A stretch of DNA of 10,415 bases from NCBI GenBank assembly GCA_041795785.1, contig JBHBXR010000076.1, positions 1-10,415 on the forward strand. The letters are read 5' to 3'. The stretch comes from CAJPST01 sp041795785 (GTDB lineage: Bacteria; Pseudomonadota; Gammaproteobacteria; Enterobacterales; Pasteurellaceae). The notes under the pieces are model-generated. The model was not told where the DNA came from. It searched no databases and worked only from the letters and a program-made list of their open reading frames with translations. Positions within the stretch are counted from its first letter, which is position 1. Every line of letters begins with the position of its first letter. Positions 1-6,405 of this stretch are shown piece after piece. Position numbers and translations under genes: made by a program.

Positions 1-53
1 ATAAATTTGATAAATAATTTATCGGAATATGTTATAAAAAAGTTAAATAACAA

Positions 54-62
54 AAGTGCGGT
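54..62 (+). repeat. DNA uptake signal (USS), Hin type
   Basis: Exact AAGTGCGGT core followed by the T-rich extension typical of Haemophilus-type uptake signals. It lies in the leader upstream of glnE. The 22 bases at 52-73 recur exactly at 1595-1616 inside glnE. Confidence 0.93.
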
Positions 63-151
63 CGGTTTTTGCCGCGTTTTCACTTACGACAACTTCGGCA
101 AAGAGTCGCCGTTGCGTTAAATCAACCAAAATATTTCCGACTTCCGCCGAC

Positions 152-181
152 TTGTCGAAAATCGTCGAACCGTGCTAAAGT
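152..181 (+). promoter_or_regulatory. weak candidate sigma70 promoter for glnE
   Basis: TTGTCG at 152-157 and TAAAGT at 176-181 are spaced by 18 bases, with a TG two bases before the second box. Both hexamers depart from consensus. An alternative AT-rich promoter-like stretch lies at 7-38 (TTGATA, then TATGTT or TATAAA with poor spacing). glnE could also be transcribed from a gene beyond the left edge. This is a guess from motif position only. Confidence 0.2.
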
Positions 182-201
182 CATTCCAATCAATATATTG
201 T

Positions 202-206
202 AAGGA
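202..206 (+). promoter_or_regulatory. ribosome binding site of glnE
   Basis: AAGGA ends 6 bases before the ATG at 213 and would be 12 bases from the second in-frame ATG at 219. The spacing therefore favours the start at 213. Confidence 0.7.
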
Positions 207-212
207 TCCCCT

Positions 213-3155
213 ATGCTTATGCCCATTTCCTTCGCGCAAGAGACATTAACCTCGCTTGTCGCGTTATTAATCGAACAATTTCCGGAACAATACAATCAGG
301 ATGTTTATAACCGCCTTGAACAAGATAAAAACAATCCGGCGACCAATATCGGCAAAATTGCGCAAGCCGTCGCCATGTCCGATTTTGTAGCGGAAGTCCT
401 GCAAAAACAACCGCACTTTTTGCATCAATGGTGGCAACAAACGCCCGTTTTGGCGGATTGTGCACAATATTCCGCACGGTTAAATCTTTTGTTGTCGCAA
501 ATCGCGGACGAAGAACAATTGTATAAAGCGCTACGTCAGTTCCGTAATCGTGAAATGGCGAATCTGAGCTTTTGCCAAAGCCTGAATTTAGGCTCGGTGG
601 AAGAAATTTTTATCCGTTTGTCCCAATTGGCGGAAGCCTTAATTATCGGCACGCGCGATTGGTTATACCGACAAGCCTGTGCCGAAATGGGTACGCCCAC
701 CGATGCTGACGGCAATCCGCAGCAACTATATATTCTGGGAATGGGCAAACTGGGCGGTTTTGAGCTGAATTTTTCCTCGGATATCGATTTGATTTTCACT
801 TATCCCGCCAACGGTGAAACCGTCGGTGCAAGACGTTCGGTGGACAACGCCAAATTTTTTACCCGTTTAGGGCAACGTCTAATCAATGCGTTGGATCAAT
901 ATACCCCCGACGGCTTCGTCTATCGTACCGATATGCGTTTGCGTCCCTTCGGTGACAGCGGCGCGTTAGCCTTAAGTTTCACCGCAATGGAAAATTATTA
1001 TCAGGAACAAGGGCGGGATTGGGAACGTTACGCCATGATCAAAGGGCGTATTCTGGGTGCCGATGAGCGGGATCCGAATATCAAAATTTTGCGTCAATTA
1101 TTACGCCCTTTTGTTTACCGTCGTTACATTGATTTCAGCGTCATCCAATCGCTACGCGAAATGAAACGAAAAATCGAGCGGGAAGTGCGGCGTCGCGGTT
1201 TGGTTGATAATATCAAACTCGGTGCGGGCGGTATCCGTGAAATCGAATTTATCGTGCAGGTTTTTCAGCTGATTCGCGGCGGGCGTGAAATCCGTCTGCA
1301 ACAACACGAACTGCTTAAATTATTGCCTGAAATCGAAGCCTTACAACTAATTTCATCACAACAACGACAGGAACTGCAACAGGCTTATTTGTTCTTACGT
1401 CGGGTGGAAAACGTGTTACAGGCAATTAACGATAAACAAACTCAGCTACTCCCCACAGATGAAACGAATCGTCAACGTATCGTAGCGGCGACGGCATTGT
1501 TTACTCAATGGAACGAACAACAGCTCGCGGTTGAAGTGTATTATCCGATAAGCGGTTGGGAAGATTTTTATCGCGTATTACAGCAACATCAACAAAAAGT
1601 GCGGTCGGTTTTTGCCACATTAATCGGCGAAGACAGTGAAGATGAAGAAAAAAGCGTGGATAATGATTGGAATGACTTTCTCGACAGCGACTTTCAACGG
1701 GAAGAATTGGAACGGATTCTAACGGATAACCGTATTGATGAAAGCGAATATGAAGACATTATTGACAAACTGGAACAATTTAAACACAGCTTGTCTCATC
1801 GTCCGATGGGTACGCGCGGACGGGAAGTGTTGGCACAACTGATGCCGACGTTGTTATTACGGATTTTCCGTCATCAATCATATCGCACTTTGCTGCCACG
1901 AATGTTGAATATCATTGAAAAAGTCCTCACCCGCACCACTTATTTGGAATTGTTGGTGGAAAATCCGCAGGCATTAACCCAGCTGATAGAACTTTGCGCC
2001 CAATCCAAAATGATTGCCGAACAAGTGGCGCGTCATCCGATTCTGTTGGACGAATTGTTGGATCGCAATTCCCTGTTAAATCCGCCGCCGTTTCAACAAT
2101 ACGGTGCGGAATTGCAACAATATCTGCTGCGTCTGCCGCAAGACGACGAAGAACAGTTTATCGACGGGCTACGCCAATTCAAGCAGGCGGCATTATTACG
2201 CGTGGCAGCGGCGGATATTCTCGGCGCACTGCCGGTAATGAAAGTCAGCGATCACCTCACATTCTTAGCGGAAGCCATTATCGACGCCGTAGTCAACGCC
2301 GCTTGGCAGCAAGTCACCGCCCGTTTCGGTACACCCGAACATTTACAGGAACAACAAAAGGGCTTCTTGGTGATCGGTTACGGCAAATTAGGCGGTATTG
2401 AGTTGGGTTATAAATCCGATTTGGATTTGGTTTTTTTATACGACGAGCGACAAAACGGACAAACCGTCGGCGGCAAAAAAACCATCGACAGCAACCAGTT
2501 TTATCTGCGTTTGGCACAGAAAATCATCAGCATCTTCAGTATGAATACCAGTGCCGGCGTATTATACGACGTGGATATGCGTCTGCGCCCTTCCGGCGAA
2601 TCGGGCGTGTTGTGCAGCTCATTAAATGCGTTTGAACAATATCAGCACAACGAAGCTTGGACGTGGGAAACGCAGGCGTTGGTGCGCAGTCGTGCGGTGT
2701 TCGGCGAAATTAAATTACGCGAACAATTTGAACGTATCCGTCGCAGTGTACTGTCCGCACCGCGTGAGTTGCCGAAACTCAAACAGGATGTGCGCGAAAT
2801 GCGGCTTAAAATGTATCAACATTTAGCCAATCACGACGATGATAAATTCAATATCAAAACCAACCGCGGCGGCATTACCGATATCGAATTTATCGCTCAA
2901 TATCTAGTACTCGCCAACGGCGCGCAAAATCCCGCATTAGCTTATTGGTCGGATAATGTCCGTATTTTTGAAATCATGGCGAAGCACAAAGTGATTTCCG
3001 CTGACATTGCCGAAAAACTGAAAAATTGCTACACCGCCTTGCGCAACCGCATCCATCATCTCAATTTGCTTGGTTTGCCGTCCGTTGTGCCCGCTACGGA
3101 ATTTACGCAAGAAAGGGCTTTTATCGGAACAATCTGGCGGGATCTGTTGGAATAA
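213..3155 (+). CDS. glnE: bifunctional glutamine synthetase adenylyltransferase/adenylyl-removing enzyme
   Basis: This enzyme adds AMP to a tyrosine of each glutamine synthetase (GlnA) subunit, lowering its activity, and removes it again by phosphorolysis. It responds to the PII protein and glutamine, and acts in the cytoplasm. The 980 residues show the expected duplicated nucleotidyltransferase architecture. The N-terminal (removing) half has GMGKLGG at 176-182, the metal-binding pair D190/D192 in SSDIDL and a third acidic residue D240 in DMRLRP. The C-terminal (adenylylating) half has GYGKLGG followed by D736/D738 in KSDLDL, and D786/D788 in DVDMRLRP. These match E. coli D173/D175 and D701/D703. 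An acidic, poorly conserved linker lies near residues 470-490. Length is slightly above E. coli GlnE (946), as in other Pasteurellaceae. It appears intact, with two uptake signals inside the reading frame. It is convergent with deaD and ends 3 bases before a hairpin terminator. Confidence 0.97.
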   Translation: MLMPISFAQETLTSLVALLIEQFPEQYNQDVYNRLEQDKNNPATNIGKIAQAVAMSDFVAEVLQKQPHFLHQWWQQTPVLADCAQYSARLNLLLSQIADEEQLYKALRQFRNREMANLSFCQSLNLGSVEEIFIRLSQLAEALIIGTRDWLYRQACAEMGTPTDADGNPQQLYILGMGKLGGFELNFSSDIDLIFTYPANGETVGARRSVDNAKFFTRLGQRLINALDQYTPDGFVYRTDMRLRPFGDSGALALSFTAMENYYQEQGRDWERYAMIKGRILGADERDPNIKILRQLLRPFVYRRYIDFSVIQSLREMKRKIEREVRRRGLVDNIKLGAGGIREIEFIVQVFQLIRGGREIRLQQHELLKLLPEIEALQLISSQQRQELQQAYLFLRRVENVLQAINDKQTQLLPTDETNRQRIVAATALFTQWNEQQLAVEVYYPISGWEDFYRVLQQHQQKVRSVFATLIGEDSEDEEKSVDNDWNDFLDSDFQREELERILTDNRIDESEYEDIIDKLEQFKHSLSHRPMGTRGREVLAQLMPTLLLRIFRHQSYRTLLPRMLNIIEKVLTRTTYLELLVENPQALTQLIELCAQSKMIAEQVARHPILLDELLDRNSLLNPPPFQQYGAELQQYLLRLPQDDEEQFIDGLRQFKQAALLRVAAADILGALPVMKVSDHLTFLAEAIIDAVVNAAWQQVTARFGTPEHLQEQQKGFLVIGYGKLGGIELGYKSDLDLVFLYDERQNGQTVGGKKTIDSNQFYLRLAQKIISIFSMNTSAGVLYDVDMRLRPSGESGVLCSSLNAFEQYQHNEAWTWETQALVRSRAVFGEIKLREQFERIRRSVLSAPRELPKLKQDVREMRLKMYQHLANHDDDKFNIKTNRGGITDIEFIAQYLVLANGAQNPALAYWSDNVRIFEIMAKHKVISADIAEKLKNCYTALRNRIHHLNLLGLPSVVPATEFTQERAFIGTIWRDLLE
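410..418 (-). repeat. DNA uptake signal (USS) inside glnE
   Basis: Exact ACCGCACTT, read on the plus strand as part of the codons for Q-P-H-F in glnE. The uptake-signal orientation is minus. Confidence 0.9.
1597..1605 (+). repeat. DNA uptake signal (USS) inside glnE
   Basis: Exact AAGTGCGGT with a full T-rich extension, encoding K-V-R-S-V near residue 464 of GlnE just before the acidic linker. The surrounding 22 bases (1595-1616) are identical to 52-73. Confidence 0.93.
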
Positions 3156-3159
3156 ACCA

Positions 3160-3168
3160 AAGTGCGGT
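3160..3168 (+). repeat. DNA uptake signal (USS), left arm of terminator
   Basis: Exact AAGTGCGGT in the 5' arm of the hairpin after glnE. Confidence 0.93.
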
Positions 3169-3205
3169 CGGTTTGAAACGGGTTTTCAAAACCCATCAAA
3201 AACCG

Positions 3206-3214
3206 ACCGCACTT
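3206..3214 (-). repeat. DNA uptake signal (USS), right arm of terminator
   Basis: Exact ACCGCACTT in the 3' arm of the hairpin after glnE, inverted relative to the copy at 3160-3168. Confidence 0.93.
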
Positions 3215-3365
3215 TTTATTTCAATCTATTTAGGACTATTGATGTTCTAAGATTAGAAAATAGCTATTTTTCGCACATAGTACGCAAAATGTGTACTTGC
3301 CTATTAAATGAACATCCTCTGATGATTTTATGTTCTCGAAACATCAACGAACCCTATTTGAATGT

Positions 3366-5192
3366 TTACTTACGTTTTGCTTTCCGCTCGCCTTTTTCTC
3401 TGAAATCCCCGCGCGGTTTTTCATTAAAAGTGCGGTCGCTTTTTTCTTTAAATTTACGTCCGCTGCGTTCCGGTTCCTGAGCATTAGAACGTCCTTTACG
3501 TTTTCCGCCTTGACGTTCATCACGCTCACCACCTTGCGCCGCACCAATCAGCGACATCCGCATTTGTTTGTTTAACACACGGGTTTTACCGAACATTTGT
3601 AATAACTCTTTCGGCATGCCTTGCGGCAATTCAATAGTGGAATAATCATCATATAGCTTAATATGTCCGATATTACGGCTACTGATATCCCCTTCATTGG
3701 CAATCGCACCGACAATGTGACGCACGTCCACCCCGTCCGCACGACCTATTTCGATACGATACACATCCATCGGAATCGGATTGCCGTAACCGCGACGTTC
3801 TTGTGAGCGCGGATTATCACGACGTTCGCCTTTGCGTCCGTCACGTTCGCGGGCGGATTTGCGTTCCATCGGCGGATCCGGGGGCAGAATCAGTTTTTGT
3901 TTGCCTTGTAATAACATCAACATAGCGGCGGCAATATCTTCCAAATCCTGATCCGCCGTGAATAAATCTTCCAATAAACTGCGGTATTGTTCCAAATCGT
4001 GATGTTCCAGTTGCTTCGTGACTTGCGCTTTGAATTTTTCACGGCGGCGCTCTTGTAGAATTTCGTGATTCGGCACGTCCACTTCGTCAATCGGTTTTTT
4101 CATCAGACGCTCGATATTGCCCAATAAACGGCGCTCTTTCGGTTCGACGAATAAAATTGCGCGCCCCGCACGACCGGCACGACCGGTACGACCGATACGG
4201 TGTACATAACTTTCCGCATCCAACGGAATGTCATAGTTTACCACCAAACTGATGCGTTCCACATCTAAACCGCGTGCCGCCACATCCGTTGCCACCAGAA
4301 TATCCAAACTGCCGTTACGCAAACGATCAAGCGTTTGTTCGCGTAATTGTTGGGTCATATCACCGTTCAACGCCGCAGCGCGGAAACCGTGTTTTTCCAA
4401 TAATTCGGTCACATCCAGCGTACCGGTTTTGGTACGGGTGAATAAAATTGCCGCGTCAAAATCCTCCACTTCCAAGAAACGCAATAAGGCTTCGTTTTTC
4501 CGATAGCCGCGAACAAACCAGCAAATTTGGGTAATATCCGGATTGGTGCGTTGGGTGGATTGGATTTTGACTTCCTGCGGATCCTGCATAAAACGTTTGG
4601 TAATACGACGGATCGGCTCCGGCATGGTCGCCGAGAACAGTGCGGTTTGATGTTGTTCCGGCAATTCCGCCATTACGGTTTCCACATCTTCAATAAAGCC
4701 CATGCGTAGCATTTCGTCGGCTTCATCCAAAACGATGGATTGCAGATTGGATAGATCCAAGGTTCCGCGACGGATATGATCCAAAATACGTCCCGGTGTT
4801 CCCACTACAACCTGTGCGCCTTGTTTTAATGCGCGTAATTGAATGTCGTAACGTTGTCCGCCGTAAAGGGTGACAATGCGTACGCCTTTCACGTGTTTGG
4901 TAAATTGTTCGCAAGCATCGGCAACCTGAATCGCCAGTTCACGGGTCGGCGCCATCACCAACATTTGCGGATAACGTTCTTCCGCATCAATTTTAGCCAG
5001 TAGCGGCAGTGAAAAGGCTGCTGTTTTGCCGCTGCCGGTCTGCGCCATACCCAACACATCACGCCCGTTTAACAGGTGCGGAATACAAGCTTGTTGGATA
5101 GGAGAAGGCGTTTCAAAACCTAAGTCTAAAACGGCGGAAAGGAGATTTTCAGGCAAGCCCAAATCTCCAAAAGTAATTTTTGTTTCTGTCAT
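3366..5192 (-). CDS. deaD: ATP-dependent DEAD-box RNA helicase DeaD/CsdA
   Basis: This cytoplasmic helicase unwinds structured RNA using ATP. In E. coli it is cold-induced, helps assemble the 50S ribosomal subunit and can work with the RNA decay machinery. All core motifs are visible in the 608 residues: Q motif around 8-34, motif I QTGSGKT 51-57, PTREL 82-86, TPGR 132-135, DEAD 156-159, SAT 187-189, ATDVAARGLD 301-310 and HRIGRTGR 331-338. After the helicase core come a charged linker and the DbpA/CsdA-type RNA-binding domain near 474-548 (from MDVYRIEIGRADG). The tail beyond 550 is rich in Lys, Arg and Gly and presumably binds RNA nonspecifically. This layout separates DeaD from RhlB, RhlE and SrmB. 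Length is close to E. coli DeaD (629). The ATG has only a weak GAG-type ribosome site 6 bases upstream. An uptake signal encodes part of the tail (S-D-R-T-F). It follows nlpI, as in E. coli, with a 166-base gap. Confidence 0.97.
   Translation of the reverse strand: MTETKITFGDLGLPENLLSAVLDLGFETPSPIQQACIPHLLNGRDVLGMAQTGSGKTAAFSLPLLAKIDAEERYPQMLVMAPTRELAIQVADACEQFTKHVKGVRIVTLYGGQRYDIQLRALKQGAQVVVGTPGRILDHIRRGTLDLSNLQSIVLDEADEMLRMGFIEDVETVMAELPEQHQTALFSATMPEPIRRITKRFMQDPQEVKIQSTQRTNPDITQICWFVRGYRKNEALLRFLEVEDFDAAILFTRTKTGTLDVTELLEKHGFRAAALNGDMTQQLREQTLDRLRNGSLDILVATDVAARGLDVERISLVVNYDIPLDAESYVHRIGRTGRAGRAGRAILFVEPKERRLLGNIERLMKKPIDEVDVPNHEILQERRREKFKAQVTKQLEHHDLEQYRSLLEDLFTADQDLEDIAAAMLMLLQGKQKLILPPDPPMERKSARERDGRKGERRDNPRSQERRGYGNPIPMDVYRIEIGRADGVDVRHIVGAIANEGDISSRNIGHIKLYDDYSTIELPQGMPKELLQMFGKTRVLNKQMRMSLIGAAQGGERDERQGGKRKGRSNAQEPERSGRKFKEKSDRTFNEKPRGDFREKGERKAKRK
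3428..3436 (+). repeat. DNA uptake signal (USS) inside deaD
   Basis: Exact AAGTGCGGT on the plus strand, within the codons for the low-complexity basic tail of DeaD, where sequence constraint should be weak. Confidence 0.92.
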
Positions 5193-5216
5193 TAAATTCT
5201 CGAATATATGTAAGGA

Positions 5217-5302
5217 AAGCTCAATACTTTCTGTTGTGTAAATTGGAGTGTTACATACGGATTAAATTAGGTCAGTGTAAAACTTTGCTCAATATTGAGC
5301 TT
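5217..5302 (-). promoter_or_regulatory. structured leader of deaD with competing pairings
   Basis: In the plus-strand sequence AAGCTCAATA (5217-5226) is the exact inverse complement of TATTGAGCTT (5293-5302). The second element also belongs to a perfect 14-base palindrome, GCTCAATATTGAGC (5287-5300). In the deaD transcript, the 5' arm at 5302-5293 can fold locally, or pair for 10 Watson-Crick base pairs with the segment 25-34 bases before the start codon. The two foldings exclude each other. The pairing is read directly from the sequence; any regulatory role is inference. Confidence 0.4.
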
Positions 5303-5317
5303 AACTAACTGAGTCGA

Positions 5318-5323
5318 ATTATA
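5318..5323 (-). promoter_or_regulatory. candidate -10 box for deaD
   Basis: A perfect TATAAT on the minus strand (5323 to 5318), 36 bases after the nlpI stop codon. The hexamer 17 bases upstream is GCGGTT, a poor -35 match, and there is no extended TGN. If used, transcription would start near 5311 and leave a leader of roughly 120 bases before deaD, with the 14-base palindrome close to its 5' end. E. coli deaD (csdA) also has a long leader. Motif evidence only. Confidence 0.35.
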
Positions 5324-5358
5324 TGTATCGCGCACGCCAAAACCGCACGCATAACGGG

Positions 5359-6297
5359 CTATTCCACCCGTCTGACTCCTGCCTGTTCTGTCATTTCGCT
5401 GTCGGTTTTTAATTTCCCCAGCTCAAACAGAGCAAAACGATACTCAACAAAGTTATACACCTGATTTGCCGTTGCCAATTTAAACAACGTTTCAGCCTCA
5501 TCTATATGGCCTGCATTGAGTTTTTGTTTTGCTAGATAAAAATAGGTTTCCGTCAGCACTTCCGCATATTGAGGAGATTGCGGTTCGACAAAGGTTTTCG
5601 CTTTGTCCAATAAATCGGCGACGGAAAGTTTGCCCAAATAATGCTGGACAATATAGGTTCCCCAATATTCGGCGGAAAGCGTTTCCGCTCTCTGCGCCAA
5701 ATTCCGCATTGCTTCGTTCGGTTTAAATTTTAATTCGTTCAGATACAACCACAATACACGGTAAGGATCCGTTTTATCCGCTTGATAAAACGCCAATAAA
5801 TCCTGTTCCGCCAAATTATAGCGACCCATATAATAGAAATTCAAACCGCGGTTAAGCAAGGTGTATTCATAGTTCGGATCAAGTTCCAGTACGGTGTTGA
5901 ACGCCTCCAACGCACTGTCGTAATCTTCATCCAATAATAAATACAGTCCCAAATAATTGTACACTTCCGGCAATTTCTGCTGAAGCGCCAAAGCTTGGGT
6001 GAAATCATAACGTGCCAGCGCCCATAAACCGAGACTGTCGTAAAGCACGCCGCGTTCAAAATGCAGATTGGCACGTTCCGTTCTGCTTAATTGTCTGCCG
6101 ATTAATAACACTTGACTGATACGGACAATCATAACTTCCTGATCAAAATGCGTATTCGGATGCTGTTCGGCTAAAATCACTTTATTTTTAGACACAAAGG
6201 TTCCGCCGAAACCGTTTACACAGCCGGAAAGAAAGAGAATAAAAATAACGCCGGGAAAAAACACCGCGAAGTTAAACGACTTTTTCAGTTGCAACAT
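5359..6297 (-). CDS. nlpI: lipoprotein NlpI, TPR-repeat adaptor
   Basis: In E. coli, NlpI is an outer-membrane lipoprotein that serves as adaptor for the Prc protease in turnover of peptidoglycan hydrolases and scaffolds cell-wall enzymes. The 312 residues begin with a lipoprotein signal peptide: K5-K6, a hydrophobic stretch at 8-23 and a lipobox L-S-G-C with the acylated Cys at 26. Position +2 is Val, not Asp, as expected for outer-membrane sorting. Three tetratricopeptide repeats are recognisable at about 75-108, 109-142 and 143-176; the middle boundary reads LELDPNYEYTLLNRGL. A further helical repeat lies near 246-280. The protein is slightly longer than E. coli NlpI (294), mostly through a polar C-terminal tail. 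Its place between pnp and deaD supports the name. No convincing promoter was found in the 108 bases from pnp, and the ribosome site is weak (AGG about 9 bases from ATG). It may depend on read-through from pnp. Confidence 0.92.
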   Translation of the reverse strand: MLQLKKSFNFAVFFPGVIFILFLSGCVNGFGGTFVSKNKVILAEQHPNTHFDQEVMIVRISQVLLIGRQLSRTERANLHFERGVLYDSLGLWALARYDFTQALALQQKLPEVYNYLGLYLLLDEDYDSALEAFNTVLELDPNYEYTLLNRGLNFYYMGRYNLAEQDLLAFYQADKTDPYRVLWLYLNELKFKPNEAMRNLAQRAETLSAEYWGTYIVQHYLGKLSVADLLDKAKTFVEPQSPQYAEVLTETYFYLAKQKLNAGHIDEAETLFKLATANQVYNFVEYRFALFELGKLKTDSEMTEQAGVRRVE

Positions 6298-6352
6298 CGT
6301 CGCTAAGCCTGTTATTACTGGATAGACAATTTAGAATTCATTAAAAAATTCG

Positions 6353-6361
6353 ACCGCACTT
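6353..6361 (-). repeat. DNA uptake signal (USS), terminator arm
   Basis: Exact ACCGCACTT; one arm of the hairpin between nlpI and pnp. Confidence 0.93.
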
Positions 6362-6380
6362 TATCTTCCGAATGCCGATA

Positions 6381-6389
6381 AAGTGCGGT
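6381..6389 (+). repeat. DNA uptake signal (USS), terminator arm
   Basis: Exact AAGTGCGGT; the other arm of the hairpin between nlpI and pnp, inverted relative to 6353-6361. Confidence 0.93.
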
Positions 6390-6405
6390 TAAAAAACAAT
6401 GAATT

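Larger units (their letters stand above)
3159..3217 (+). terminator. glnE terminator made of inverted uptake signals
   Basis: A perfect 16-base inverted repeat (3159-3174 with 3200-3215) is followed by further T residues to 3217. Each arm contains a full uptake-signal core (3160-3168 plus, 3206-3214 minus). The 25-base loop carries a second small palindrome, GGGTTTTCAAAACCC, at 3180-3194. The hairpin starts 3 bases after the glnE stop. On the minus strand the same stem is followed by a broken T run, so it may also stop deaD transcripts, whose gene ends about 150 bases away. Paired uptake signals acting as terminators are a known habit of this family. Confidence 0.88.
6343..6389 (-). terminator. 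pnp terminator made of inverted uptake signals
   Basis: On the minus strand, a 13-base perfect stem (6389-6377 with 6365-6353) and an 11-base loop are followed by a run of T residues at about 6350-6343. Each arm holds an uptake-signal core. It starts 16 bases after the pnp stop codon and precedes nlpI, so it should at least attenuate pnp-to-nlpI transcription. The plus-strand side lacks a U run, so termination is expected mainly for pnp. Confidence 0.85.

Noticed and set aside
1..120. Plus-strand open frame from the left edge to a stop at 118-120, as a possible end of an upstream gene
   Set aside because: The peptide is low-complexity at first, then translates an uptake signal, and no family is recognisable. 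It cannot be decided without sequence to the left.
1183..1191. Near uptake signals, such as AAGTGCGGC here and CAGTGCGGT at about 4639
   Set aside because: One mismatch from the core within conserved codons; not counted among the 11 exact copies.
5287..5300. 14-base palindrome considered as the nlpI terminator
   Set aside because: The stem is short and AT-rich, and the following bases are AAAG before a short T run. A leader element for deaD fits the position better.
5305..5352. 15-codon reading frame on the minus strand 6 bases after the nlpI stop, in the place of E. coli yrbN
   Set aside because: It has no ribosome binding site, no recognisable similarity to YrbN and overlaps the candidate deaD -10 box.
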